NCBI GenBank assembly: GCA_050303615.1
Contig: JBNLCC010000086.1
Coordinates: 62,001-126,000, forward strand
Origin: CAZDXJ01 sp050303615
GTDB lineage: Bacteria > Pseudomonadota > Gammaproteobacteria > Methylococcales > Methylomonadaceae
Direction: 5' to 3'
Length of the DNA: 64,000 nucleotides
Both the position numbers and the translations under genes were made by a program. The first letter of the stretch is position 1. Every line of letters begins with the position of its first letter. The notes below the pieces were generated by a model that was not told the origin of the DNA, ran no database searches, and saw only the letters and a program-made list of their open reading frames with translations. This document shows positions 16,181-25,675 of this stretch, one piece after another.

Positions 16181-19100
16181 ATGCCTGATACCGAGAACCG
16201 TTGGCAATTCTGGATTGATCGCGGTGGTACCTTTACCGATATTGTCGCGCGTAGTCCGGAAGGCCGGCTGAGCACTCATAAAATATTATCCGAAAATCCT
16301 GAACGCTATCAGGATGCGGCCTTGCAGGGTATTCGGGAAATACTCGGATTAGCGGCTGATGCGGTGCCTGGCGGCTCTGTGGCGGCGGTTAAAATGGGTA
16401 CCACAGTCGGCACCAATGCCTTATTGGAGCGCAAAGGGGCGGCGACCGCATTGCTAATAACAGCCGGCCTGAAAGATTGTTTGCGCATTGGTTATCAAAA
16501 CCGGCCGGAAATCTTTGCCCTGCATATTCGGTTGCCTGAGCTGCTTTACCAAACTGTGCACGAAATTGATGAACGCATCGACGTTCAGGGCCGGGTATTG
16601 AAGCCGATGAATACCGGCCGGGCCAAACGTCAACTGCAGCGAATCTATGATAGTGGCATTCGCTCGGTTGCCATTGTATTGATGCATGCCTGGCGATTTC
16701 CTGCGCATGAGCAGTCGCTGGTACGACTGGCGGAGGAAATCGGTTTCACGCAGATTTCCGCTTCGCACCAAGTGAGTCCGTTGCTGAAACTGGTCAGCCG
16801 CGGCGATACTACGGTAGTCGATGCTTATCTGTCGCCGTTATTGCGTCGTTATGTCGACCAGGTGGCTTCCGGGCTGGACGGTGACTCGGCGGAACAGCAA
16901 ACCCGGTTGATGTTCATGCAGTCCAGCGGCGGCCTTATCGCGGCCGAACATTTCCAAGGTAAGGACAGTATCCTGTCCGGTCCGGCAGGCGGCATCGTCG
17001 GGGCGGTAACGGTGGCGAGAAAAGCCGGTTTCGAACGCATCATCGCATTCGACATGGGCGGCACCTCGACCGATGTGGCTCATTATGCCGGCGAATATGA
17101 GCGCAGCTTTGAAACCGAGGTAGCCGGGGTGCGCATGCGTGCCCCGATGATGAATATTCATACCGTGGCCGCCGGCGGTGGTTCGGTATTGTCATTTGAC
17201 GGCATGCGTTACCGGGTCGGTCCTGATTCCGCCGGTGCCGATCCGGGACCGGCAAGTTACCGGCGCGGCGGTCCGCTAACGGTTACCGATGCCAATGTGA
17301 TGTTGGGCAAACTGCCGCTGTTCCCGGCAGTGTTCGGCAAAAGCGGCGACCGGTCATTGGATGGCGAGCGAGTGAAAACCCTGTTTGCCCGGCTGGCGCA
17401 ACAAATCCACCGGCAAACCGGCGACAACCGTAGCCCCGAACAGGTTGCGGAGGGTTTTCTCAGTATTGCCGTGGAAAATATGGCGGCCGCCATCAAAAAG
17501 ATATCGGTGCAGAAAGGCTACAACGTGTCCGAATATACCCTGTGTTGCTACGGGGCTGCCGGCGGCCAGCATGCCTGCAAGGTGGCCGACCGGCTGGGTA
17601 TGAGCCGGGTATTGATTCATCCTTTTGCCGGGGTGTTGTCCGCTTACGGGATGGGGCTGGCGGATTTTCGGCTGCTCAAGGATCAGGCGGTGGAAAAACT
17701 CTGGAATGAGCTTGGTCTGACTGCGCTGCAAACCATTTTAAGTCAATTGGAAACCGACGGCCGCCGGGAAATGCGGCAGCAAGGCTTGCCCGACTCGCGG
17801 ATTAAGGCTTTGCGGCGTTTGTTTATCCGCTACCTGGGCACCGACACTTCACTGCAGGTGGATTTTGCGGACTGGCAAACCATGCTGGACGAATTTCAGC
17901 AAAAATACCGGCAACAATTCGGGTTTATTTACCCTGACAAACCGTTGATCGTGGAAACTGCATTGGTGGAAATCGTCGGCTTGACCGAACCTGTCGAGGA
18001 GTTGACCGGCTTCGCCGACCGCAAAGCGGATGTCCGGCCGGAATTGATCACCGAAATATTTACCGATAATGCGCTACGTAAGGCACCGGTATTTAAGCGT
18101 GGCCGATTGCCGGCCGGTTTTAATTTAACCGGGCCGGCCATCATCGTCGAACCGACGGCAACGACCCTGATCGAACCCGGCTGGCAGGCTTCGGTCACCG
18201 AACGTCTGGATCTGTTGCTGACCCGCTGCGAAGCATTGCCGCAGCAATATGCCGTAGGCACTACGGTTGACCCGGTAATGCTGGAGATATTTAACAAACT
18301 GTTCATGTCGATCGCCGAGCAAATGGGATTCGTGCTGCAAAATACTGCCTATTCGGTCAATATCAAGGAACGGCTGGATTTTTCCTGCGCCATTTTTGAT
18401 GGCCAGGCGCAGCTGATTGCCAATGCACCGCATATCCCTGTGCATCTCGGTTCCATGGGCGAAACGGTGCACGCTTTGCAACAGCAGGAAACCGACAATA
18501 TCCGGCCCGGCGATGTCTATTTGCTCAACTCGCCGTACCGGGGCGGTACCCACTTGCCGGATATCACCGTGGTCACCCCGGTTTTCGATCGGCAGGGCGA
18601 GCGCTTGTTGTTTTTTGTCGCCTCCCGAGGCCATCATGCCGATGTCGGCGGTATAACCCCGGGCTCGATGCCGCCGGACAGTGTGCACATCGACCAGGAA
18701 GGCCTGATCAGCGCCGGTATGAAAATTGTCGAGCAGGGCGTGTTTCTGGAACAGCAAGTGCGAACCTGGCTGGGTGCCGGTCGGTATCCGGCCCGCACTC
18801 CGGAACAGAACATCGCCGATCTGCAGGCACAGATTGCCGCCAATGAAAAAGGTGCGGCGGAGTTGCGGCACATGGTGGCCGGTTATTCGTTGCCTACCGT
18901 CCAGGCCTATATGCGGCACGTGCAGCATAATGCGGCGGAAATGGTGCGGCGGGTATTGGGTAAGCTGCAGGGCGGTACTTTTCGTTACCCGATGGACAGC
19001 GGCGCAGTGATTGCAGTCAGGGTGGAGGTCGATCAGCGGGAAAGGACTGCAACGATCGATTTCAGCGGCACTTCGGCACAGCTGGAAAGCAATTTCAATG

Positions 19101-19798
19101 CTCCGGCGGCGGTCTGCAAAGCAGCCGTGCTGTACGTGTTCCGCACTCTGGTTGAGGATGATATTCCGCTCAATGCCGGTTGTCTGCATCCTTTAAAGAT
19201 CATCATACCGGAAGGTTCGATGCTCAATCCCCGCTATCCGGCAGCGGTAGTGGCAGGCAATGTCGAAACGTCGCAATATATCGTCGATGCCTTGTACGGC
19301 GCATTGGGGGTGATGGCTGCATCGCAAGGGACGATGAACAATTTAACATTCGGTAATGATCGCTATCAGTATTATGAAACCCTATGCGGCGGTGCCGGGG
19401 CGGGTAAAAATTATGCCGGAACTGACGCGGTGCATACCCATATGACCAATTCCAGGATTACCGATCCGGAAGTGCTGGAATGGCGTTTTCCGGTGTTGCT
19501 GGAGGAATTTTCGATTCGCTCCGGCAGCGGCGGCGCCGGGCAATACCCGGGCGGGGAAGGGGTGTTGCGCAGAATCCGCTTTCTGGAAGCGATGACAGTC
19601 AGTATTTTGTCCAGTCACCGTGATTTGCCGCCATTTGGCGCACAGGGAGGAGAAGCGGGGGGGCTCGGCAGCAACGCGTTAATTCGGGCCGACGGACAGA
19701 TGGAAATATTACCCGGCTGCACCCGGATTCAGGTCGAGCCCGGCGATGCGGTGCAGATTGAAACGCCGGGCGGCGGCGGATACGGCAAAGCGGATTAA
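16181..19798 (+). CDS. 5-oxoprolinase (fused HyuA/HyuB hydantoinase type)
   Basis: A fused protein of 1205 residues. The N-terminal hydantoinase A/oxoprolinase half (about 1-690) has the actin-like ATP-binding fold: WIDRGGTFTDIVAR, TVGTNALLERKGA, LSGPAGGIVGAVTVAR and FDMGGTSTDVAHY. The C-terminal hydantoinase B half (about 700-1205) has MGFVLQNTAYSVNIKERLDF, HIPVHLGSMGETV, GDVYLLNSPYRGGTHLPDI and the Gly-rich end. Family knowledge: such fusions hydrolyse 5-oxo-L-proline to glutamate with ATP and salvage a by-product of gamma-glutamyl metabolism; some relatives act on hydantoins. The start is ATG at 16181, and the full length has no break. It lies 53 bases upstream of a halogenase-like gene on the same strand. 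Confidence 0.9.
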   Translation: MPDTENRWQFWIDRGGTFTDIVARSPEGRLSTHKILSENPERYQDAALQGIREILGLAADAVPGGSVAAVKMGTTVGTNALLERKGAATALLITAGLKDCLRIGYQNRPEIFALHIRLPELLYQTVHEIDERIDVQGRVLKPMNTGRAKRQLQRIYDSGIRSVAIVLMHAWRFPAHEQSLVRLAEEIGFTQISASHQVSPLLKLVSRGDTTVVDAYLSPLLRRYVDQVASGLDGDSAEQQTRLMFMQSSGGLIAAEHFQGKDSILSGPAGGIVGAVTVARKAGFERIIAFDMGGTSTDVAHYAGEYERSFETEVAGVRMRAPMMNIHTVAAGGGSVLSFDGMRYRVGPDSAGADPGPASYRRGGPLTVTDANVMLGKLPLFPAVFGKSGDRSLDGERVKTLFARLAQQIHRQTGDNRSPEQVAEGFLSIAVENMAAAIKKISVQKGYNVSEYTLCCYGAAGGQHACKVADRLGMSRVLIHPFAGVLSAYGMGLADFRLLKDQAVEKLWNELGLTALQTILSQLETDGRREMRQQGLPDSRIKALRRLFIRYLGTDTSLQVDFADWQTMLDEFQQKYRQQFGFIYPDKPLIVETALVEIVGLTEPVEELTGFADRKADVRPELITEIFTDNALRKAPVFKRGRLPAGFNLTGPAIIVEPTATTLIEPGWQASVTERLDLLLTRCEALPQQYAVGTTVDPVMLEIFNKLFMSIAEQMGFVLQNTAYSVNIKERLDFSCAIFDGQAQLIANAPHIPVHLGSMGETVHALQQQETDNIRPGDVYLLNSPYRGGTHLPDITVVTPVFDRQGERLLFFVASRGHHADVGGITPGSMPPDSVHIDQEGLISAGMKIVEQGVFLEQQVRTWLGAGRYPARTPEQNIADLQAQIAANEKGAAELRHMVAGYSLPTVQAYMRHVQHNAAEMVRRVLGKLQGGTFRYPMDSGAVIAVRVEVDQRERTATIDFSGTSAQLESNFNAPAAVCKAAVLYVFRTLVEDDIPLNAGCLHPLKIIIPEGSMLNPRYPAAVVAGNVETSQYIVDALYGALGVMAASQGTMNNLTFGNDRYQYYETLCGGAGAGKNYAGTDAVHTHMTNSRITDPEVLEWRFPVLLEEFSIRSGSGGAGQYPGGEGVLRRIRFLEAMTVSILSSHRDLPPFGAQGGEAGGLGSNALIRADGQMEILPGCTRIQVEPGDAVQIETPGGGGYGKAD

Positions 19799-19851
19799 AC
19801 ATTGCGTTTTTCAATGACTTTGATAGAAACAGAAGTAAGATAATCACCAAT

Positions 19852-21093
19852 ATGAATTCAATAAAGAACATCGCGATTATCGGTGCGGGTCCGGCAGCGA
19901 GTACCCTTGCCATATTGTTGTGCAGAAAAGGCTGCCGTGTCGCTATTTTTGCCACGCCGGAACAGACCCCGATTCTGGTCGGCGAATCGCTGGTACCGAT
20001 GATCGTGCCGATGCTCCAGGATCTAGGCATTGAACAGGAAGTTGCCGCTTACAGTATCAAAAAGCCGGGTGCCTGTTTTAGCTATAACGTTAACGAGTTG
20101 TTCGAATTTCGTTTTGCCGACAATCCGAATGATCTGCCGGCTTATGCGTACAACGTGCCGCGCAGAGAGTTTAATGCGACCTTGCTGCATGCGGCGCAAC
20201 AGGCCGGAGCCATGCTGATCGAGCGCCGCGTTGAATTATGTCGCACTGCGCAAGACGACCGCATTGCTATCGATAAGGAATCGTTGCAGGCGGCCGCCGG
20301 CTGTTGGGATGGTGATGTACCGCAGCTGATTGTCGATGCGGCGGGACGCGCCAATCTGATCGGCCGGCTGTTGGATATTCCGATGCAAAAAGGCCCGAGG
20401 CAGGATGTGGCATTGTTTGCTCATGTCGATCGTACCGAATTGGTTGATCCCGGCTATGTTCATAATGATCGGCTTGAGCGCGGCTGGTGCTGGCGAATTC
20501 CGCTGCCGGGCCGGGTTTCGCTGGGTTTTGTGGTTCCGTCCGGCTATGCACAACAACACGGAGAAACACCAGAGCAACAATATGACAATTTGCTGCGCGA
20601 CGATCAGGTATTGCGGCAACTCGCTCCCGATGCCAAGCGGCTGACACCGGTGATGCGCTTTAATAATTATCAATCGCTGTCGACCAGGCTTTCCGGAAAC
20701 AATTGGGTAATGCTCGGTGATGCAGGGGGATTCGTCGATCCGGTATTCTCCAGCGGGATGCTGATTGCGATGGACAGCGCCTATAAACTGGCCGACACGC
20801 TGTTGCGTGGCAAACACTTATCGGTTTACGAGCAGGCAACCAAGCGGCATTTGCAAGCCTGGTTCGAGATCGCCGGCTATTATTACAACGGCAGATTGAT
20901 GACCAGCATCAAAGTGGGCCAGATGTTGTCTGAAACACCGTCCGGTCAGTTGATGGTGCCCTGGATCAGCAAGCATATCAGCCGCATATTCAGTGGCGCC
21001 GCCGCAACGCGCCGCTCCAGCATGTCTTTGCTGCGTATTCTGGTAAAATACGGGCTGCGCGGTAAAGATCCCCGGATTTACAGAATAAAATAA
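19852..21093 (+). CDS. FAD-dependent halogenase-like oxidoreductase
   Basis: A flavoprotein of 413 residues of the flavin-dependent halogenase/tryptophan 7-halogenase superfamily. Seen: the Rossmann FAD motif IIGAGPAASTLAILL (residues 9-23); VGESLVP at 43; a Lys-Lys pair (70-71) in YSIKKPGACF near where the catalytic Lys of halogenases lies; the halogenase-type WxWxIP motif as GWCWRIPLPG (Trp212, Trp214); and GDAGGFVDPVFSSGM near 290-305. WxWxIP also occurs in some reductases of this superfamily, so halogenation is a hypothesis. It is the first gene of a five-gene plus-strand cluster with a carrier protein and an AMP ligase. Confidence 0.8.
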   Translation: MNSIKNIAIIGAGPAASTLAILLCRKGCRVAIFATPEQTPILVGESLVPMIVPMLQDLGIEQEVAAYSIKKPGACFSYNVNELFEFRFADNPNDLPAYAYNVPRREFNATLLHAAQQAGAMLIERRVELCRTAQDDRIAIDKESLQAAAGCWDGDVPQLIVDAAGRANLIGRLLDIPMQKGPRQDVALFAHVDRTELVDPGYVHNDRLERGWCWRIPLPGRVSLGFVVPSGYAQQHGETPEQQYDNLLRDDQVLRQLAPDAKRLTPVMRFNNYQSLSTRLSGNNWVMLGDAGGFVDPVFSSGMLIAMDSAYKLADTLLRGKHLSVYEQATKRHLQAWFEIAGYYYNGRLMTSIKVGQMLSETPSGQLMVPWISKHISRIFSGAAATRRSSMSLLRILVKYGLRGKDPRIYRIK

Positions 21094-21251
21094 GCTTTGC
21101 ATGTTCGCTACCGTGGAAGCCACAAAGCGTGACAGTGATTTCTTTTGTTTACTGCGGGCGGAGGCGGACAGAGCTCGGATGCATTTACTTTTCAACGACG
21201 CATCAGGGTTCTGATCGTTACTATTTTTTTTCCATAACCAATATGATCATA

Positions 21252-21536
21252 ATGAATAACGCCATTGACAGCGATCTGTCCGGCGAAAAGGGCATCGCCG
21301 GGCAGTTATGTACGTTTCTGCAGGAAAACGTACTTGCTCCCGAAATCGAAATATCAGCCGACACCGAACTCAGCACCATTGGTGTCGATTCATATTCGTT
21401 GATGGAAATGATTCTGTTCATCGAACGCCGTTACGGGCTGGTGTTGCCGCCGGAATCGCTGACGCCGGAAAATATTGCCACGGTGGCTTCCCTCAGCCAT
21501 TACTGTGCCGGCCGGTTGCGTCAATCCGATGCCTGA
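21252..21536 (+). CDS. Stand-alone acyl/peptidyl carrier protein
   Basis: A carrier protein of 94 residues. The motif TIGVDSYSLMEMILFIERR holds the phosphopantetheine-attachment Ser47 in the D-S context typical of ACP/PCP, followed by helices with LTPENIATVASL. It is not the housekeeping acpP, whose core is GADSLD. The start is ATG at 21252, or 21243 three codons earlier; neither has a strong ribosome site. Its stop overlaps the start of the condensation-like gene (ATGCCTGA), so the two are translationally coupled, which suggests that enzyme works on the loaded carrier. Confidence 0.88.
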   Translation: MNNAIDSDLSGEKGIAGQLCTFLQENVLAPEIEISADTELSTIGVDSYSLMEMILFIERRYGLVLPPESLTPENIATVASLSHYCAGRLRQSDA

Positions 21537-22842
21537 ACAGCTGGCATTATTTCCAAGTTCCGTGGTTCTGAACGGCATCGATTATTTTCTGCTGCAGATG
21601 GATCGCATCATGTTGCGTACCACCGGTAAGCATAATATTTGCCTATTCGTAGTCGAGCTGGCTGACCGTATCGAGTCGAAGTTTCTGCAGCAGCAATTAG
21701 CAAAAATACCCGCTTATCGCTGGATCACCGCCTTGCGTATGCGCCGCGGGATGTTTTTCTCCTTGTGCAAATGGGTGATTGACGACAAGGCGCCGCTTCC
21801 CGCTATTGTTGAACACCAACTTTCCGGGCAATGCAGCTTGCATGATATCCTATCGATCCAGGCGATCGATGCCGAACAACAGCCGCCGTTTAAAGTCGCT
21901 CTGCTGCAGCCACCGAACGGTGGCTCGATGTTGCTTTTTACCTGGCATCATGCCTTGCTGGATGCGCACGGCGGTGAACGCCTGGTACACTATCTGGGAT
22001 CGCAACGGTCAGCCGAACAACCCGCTTGGATCGAACCGCAGGTGCTTCAGCTGCCGTTAATGAGGCGGGCAACCGATACCCTCGCGATGAAACGATTTGT
22101 CTATGAACGCTCGGCAGCGCCGCTGCTTTCGCTTTATCGAGGCAACCATCGCGAGACCACGCTACGATACCGGCTGCGCCGATTTTCGGTGCAGCAAAGC
22201 GGCGTAGCTGAACAACGTGCCCGTGAGCATGGTGCGGGTTTTTTAATCAGCGCCTTTTATCTGGCGGCGGCGGCATGTGCCGTTGCCCGCCTGCAACAAC
22301 GACGGCGCGCGCCGGATGGCGATATTCTGGTTCCGGTGCCCCAGGATCAGCGACGCAGAGGGGCGAAGGGACCGTTGATTGGCAACCAGGTAAGTTTTTT
22401 GTTCTATCGACTTCCCAAAACGGCGTTGTCCGACTTACGAACTTGCACTACGGAATTGGTCCGGCAGATGACTACGCTGATGCGTTCCGGGAATCCGGCA
22501 AAATATCGACAAATGATGGATTTTTTACGCCGGGTGCCCGGTCCGCTGTATCGGTTTTTACTGAAATCGCCGACATCGGGGTTGATGGGGAGCTTTTTTT
22601 ATTCGGATACCGGCAACTCGCTGCAGGATTATCAGCAGTTGTTCAACATGCCGGTGCAGAGCGCCGTGCATTACCCGCCCACCGGCTGTCCGCCCGGTCT
22701 AACCTTTGTCTATAGCCTTTTTCGCGGCCAGTTGCAGATCACCATCGGCTATATGGAGGAAGTCGTGAATAGTCAGGAAATGCAGCAATTGATCAGTGAT
22801 CTGGATGCCGCTTTGTTGGGTGAAGATCATAACGTGGCATGA
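21529..22842 (+). CDS. Condensation-domain-like acyltransferase
   Basis: A protein of 437 residues of the CoA-dependent acyltransferase fold shared by NRPS condensation domains and wax-ester/PapA-type acyltransferases. The catalytic motif HHxxxD is intact as FTWHHALLDAHGG (His140, His141, Asp146). The C-terminal half has DGDILVPVPQDQRRRG, GNQVSFLFYRLP and MGSFFYSDTGN, resembling the second chloramphenicol-acetyltransferase-like lobe. It is not fused to other domains. It overlaps the carrier-protein gene at its start and the next flavoprotein gene at its stop (ATGA), so it is embedded in one translation-coupled operon. Likely role: transfer of a carrier-bound acyl group to an unknown nucleophile (inference). 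Confidence 0.75.
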   Translation: MPEQLALFPSSVVLNGIDYFLLQMDRIMLRTTGKHNICLFVVELADRIESKFLQQQLAKIPAYRWITALRMRRGMFFSLCKWVIDDKAPLPAIVEHQLSGQCSLHDILSIQAIDAEQQPPFKVALLQPPNGGSMLLFTWHHALLDAHGGERLVHYLGSQRSAEQPAWIEPQVLQLPLMRRATDTLAMKRFVYERSAAPLLSLYRGNHRETTLRYRLRRFSVQQSGVAEQRAREHGAGFLISAFYLAAAACAVARLQQRRRAPDGDILVPVPQDQRRRGAKGPLIGNQVSFLFYRLPKTALSDLRTCTTELVRQMTTLMRSGNPAKYRQMMDFLRRVPGPLYRFLLKSPTSGLMGSFFYSDTGNSLQDYQQLFNMPVQSAVHYPPTGCPPGLTFVYSLFRGQLQITIGYMEEVVNSQEMQQLISDLDAALLGEDHNVA

Positions 22843-24086
22843 ACTGTGATGTACTGGTAGTCGGTGCGGGAGCAGCGGGCATTGCCGCAGCGGTTGCCGC
22901 CGCCGAAGCGAATTTAAAAGTCGTGTTGCTTGAACGGGATGGTTTCACCGGCGGCCTGGCAACGGCGGCGATGGTCGGTACCATCTGCGGCTTGTATTAT
23001 CGGGGACCGCGCAGGCCCCGCTTTGCCGTCCGGGGATTTGCCAGAATGTTTGCCGAGGCGCTGGCGGAGCGTAGCGGCATTGCCCCTTACACTTTGGCAG
23101 ATGAAGGGTTGCATTTTTTGCCTTATCAGCCGGAGGTATTTCATCAACTGGCTGTGTCCCGCCTGAAACAGGCAGGGGTACAGCTCATTTTGCACATGTT
23201 CGTATCCGATGTGAAGCTGGGGGAGGCAGGGATTGACCAGGTCGTCGTTAATGCCGCGGATCAAAAAATGACACTGCGGGCAAAGGCGCTGGTGGATTGC
23301 AGCGGTAACGCGCAATTGTCGATGTTGGCCGGACTGGAATTGCTGCAACAAACCGGCTATCAAGCCGGTGCTTTTGTTTTCCAGGTTGCCGGTCTTCCCT
23401 CGCTGGACTCGAAGTTGCTGGCTTTGAACCTGATCCGCTGCATCAAGCAGGGAATGCATGACGGCGCTTTACCAGCGGATTGTGAACGTTTGTCGATAGT
23501 ACCGGGAACTGTTTATAACGGTACGGCTTTGTTTAAATTGGGCTTGCCGTTGCCGGTCACAACCGGTTTTCTGATCGCCACTGAATTAGAACTGCTGGCC
23601 CGTTCGCACAGTGTGCAAATCATTGATTATTTACGTTGCAGCCATGATTTGTTTCGATCGCTCACAATTACCGCGATGGCGCTGCAAGTCGGCCTGCGCA
23701 CCGGGCCGCGACCGGTCGGCATTGAAGTGCTCGAAGAACGGCATGTATTGGCGTGCAACAAGCCCGACGACGGTGTGGCGGTTGGCGCCTGGCCCATAGA
23801 GCAGTGGGGGGCGCAACGCAAACCGCAGATGACCTATTTCAAAGAAAACGACCATTACCTAATTCCGTCCGGCTCACTGGTCTCCCGGGATGCCAATAAC
23901 CTGTTTTTTGCCGGGCGGGCCTTTTCCGCATCGGAGCGCGCTATCGCTTCGGCGCGGGTCATCGGTACCTGTTTAAATACCGGTTACGCGGCCGGTATGC
24001 TGGCTGCCGCCTTTGTTGCACAAGGCGACTGGCGGGCGGGTGTGGATCGGGTTCGCTGCAAACAGGTTAGCGGTTCCGGAAGCTAG
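22839..24086 (+). CDS. FAD-dependent oxidoreductase (FAD_oxidored type)
   Basis: A flavoprotein of 415 residues. The N-terminus carries the dinucleotide motif VVGAGAAGIAAAVAAAE and LLERDGFTGGLATAAMVGT, typical of the PF12831-like FAD oxidoreductases. A closing segment has NLFFAGRAFSASERAIASARV, the usual second FAD contact region, so the fold is complete. The start ATG overlaps the preceding stop as ATGA, and the AMP-ligase gene begins 2 bases after its stop. The substrate is not readable; a desaturation or oxidation of the carrier-bound intermediate would fit the cluster. Confidence 0.8.
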   Translation: MNCDVLVVGAGAAGIAAAVAAAEANLKVVLLERDGFTGGLATAAMVGTICGLYYRGPRRPRFAVRGFARMFAEALAERSGIAPYTLADEGLHFLPYQPEVFHQLAVSRLKQAGVQLILHMFVSDVKLGEAGIDQVVVNAADQKMTLRAKALVDCSGNAQLSMLAGLELLQQTGYQAGAFVFQVAGLPSLDSKLLALNLIRCIKQGMHDGALPADCERLSIVPGTVYNGTALFKLGLPLPVTTGFLIATELELLARSHSVQIIDYLRCSHDLFRSLTITAMALQVGLRTGPRPVGIEVLEERHVLACNKPDDGVAVGAWPIEQWGAQRKPQMTYFKENDHYLIPSGSLVSRDANNLFFAGRAFSASERAIASARVIGTCLNTGYAAGMLAAAFVAQGDWRAGVDRVRCKQVSGSGS

Positions 24087-24088
24087 GC

Positions 24089-25519
24089 ATGTCCGTTTAT
24101 GAAATCCTCAGAGTTGCCGCCGAAAGCCGGCCAGCGCGTGCGGCGATGATCGATGCTCAAGGCGTTATCAGTTATCGGGAATTATATGAGCAAACCGAGG
24201 CACTAAAAGCTGAATTAATCTCTACCGGATTAGGTGCCGGCATGGGCTTGGGCGTTATGGGGCGCAACGGCAGGCAATTCGTCATGGCCATGTTTGCCGG
24301 CATGGGCTGTGGCGCCACGGTCGTGCCGCTTTCGCACCAACTCAAACAGGCTGAATTGGACACGATTCTATCCGATACCGGCATCCATGCGCTAGTCGAT
24401 GACCTAACGGGTGCATTACCGAGTACCTCTGTAGGCGGTAGCATTCAATTGAACGCGCAGGCTCTGCGTTTTTCCCGAACCGGCGTTGCACGCCATAAAC
24501 CCGTTACGCCACTGGCGGACGCCGCCTTTATCCGTTATACGTCCGGTACTACCGGTCAATGTAAAGGTGTGGTGCTCAGCCACCAACGGATTCGGGAGCG
24601 GGTATGCGCTGCGCATAGCGCTTTATCGTTGACCGAGAAGGATGCCGTGCTGTGGGTATTGCCGATGGCCTATCATTTTTTGGTGTCGATTTTGGTTTAT
24701 CTGCGTTGCGGAGCACTGATTATCGTATGTCAGGATTTATTGGCGGAAACGCTGATTAACGCCGCCAATAGGCATCATGCAACGATGTTGTATGCCGCAC
24801 CGATGCATTTTCGCTTGTTGGCGGCGGATCAATCCGGCAAGCAAATGCCGGCGCTGAAATATGCCTTCTCCACATCGGCGGCGCTGCCGCCAGCCGTTGC
24901 CGAGGATTTTCGCAAACGCTTCCATCTGCCGATAACCCAGGCTTACGGTATTATCGAAGCCGGCCTGCCGTTGCTGGACAGCCTTACCGAAACCGCCGAT
25001 CCCGAAAGTGTCGGTTATCCGGCGGCCGGATTTGACGCGGCTTTGCTTGATGAACGGGACCTGCCGGTGGTGCAAGGCGAGGCCGGGCGCCTGGCGATCC
25101 GCGGTCCCGGTATGTTCGATGCCTATTTGCGGCCCTGGCGGTCCGCTGCCCGGGTGATGGCTAACGGCTGGTTTATGACCGGCGATCTGGCCCGGCAGCG
25201 CAGTGACGGAAGATTCGTTATCTGCGGGCGTGAAAAAACCATGATTAACGTATCCGGCAATAAGGTTTTTCCCGAAGAGATTGAAGCGGTGCTTAACAAC
25301 CATCCTCGGATTATCGACTCGCGGGTTTTCGGGCAAACCCATCCGCTATGGGGTGAAATCGTCTGCGCCGAACTGGTGGTTGCCGCGGGTGAGGTTTTGG
25401 ATGCCGAGCAGGTGCTGCGTTTTTGCCGCGACCGACTGTCGGCTTACAAGGTGCCGCAACGGTTGATGCAAGTGCGGCAGATTTGCTATACAGGGACCGG
25501 CAAGGTGCAAAGGGTTTGA
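24089..25519 (+). CDS. AMP-dependent acyl/aryl ligase (adenylate-forming)
   Basis: An adenylation enzyme of 476 residues that should activate a carboxylic acid as its acyl-AMP for transfer to CoA or a carrier protein. Seen: the P-loop YTSGTTGQCKG at residues 150-160 (Cys replaces the usual Pro), SHQRI, AYGIIEAGLP, GWFMTGDLARQRSDGRF with the adenine/ribose Asp, EKTMINVSGNKVFPEEIE, and the C-terminal catalytic Lys in TGTGKVQRV. It lacks fused carrier or condensation domains, so the stand-alone carrier protein upstream is the natural partner. It ends the five-gene operon; substrate choice cannot be predicted by eye. Confidence 0.88.
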   Translation: MSVYEILRVAAESRPARAAMIDAQGVISYRELYEQTEALKAELISTGLGAGMGLGVMGRNGRQFVMAMFAGMGCGATVVPLSHQLKQAELDTILSDTGIHALVDDLTGALPSTSVGGSIQLNAQALRFSRTGVARHKPVTPLADAAFIRYTSGTTGQCKGVVLSHQRIRERVCAAHSALSLTEKDAVLWVLPMAYHFLVSILVYLRCGALIIVCQDLLAETLINAANRHHATMLYAAPMHFRLLAADQSGKQMPALKYAFSTSAALPPAVAEDFRKRFHLPITQAYGIIEAGLPLLDSLTETADPESVGYPAAGFDAALLDERDLPVVQGEAGRLAIRGPGMFDAYLRPWRSAARVMANGWFMTGDLARQRSDGRFVICGREKTMINVSGNKVFPEEIEAVLNNHPRIIDSRVFGQTHPLWGEIVCAELVVAAGEVLDAEQVLRFCRDRLSAYKVPQRLMQVRQICYTGTGKVQRV

Positions 25520-25675
25520 ATGTAATGTTATGACGGGATAGCCACGAAAAGGAAGCGCCAACCATGCCTCTGTCCGTAATGTCCGACAAGGAACAAGGCA
25601 AAGAACATCAGAAAAAAACCTACGGCCGGATGTACGGCGGCACTCATGTGGGCAGCAAACCAAAGGAGCAATCAT

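Noticed and set aside
19852..25519. Interpretation of the cluster as an aryl-polyene or xanthomonadin pathway
   Set aside because: Those need ketosynthases and dehydratases, none of which is present here.
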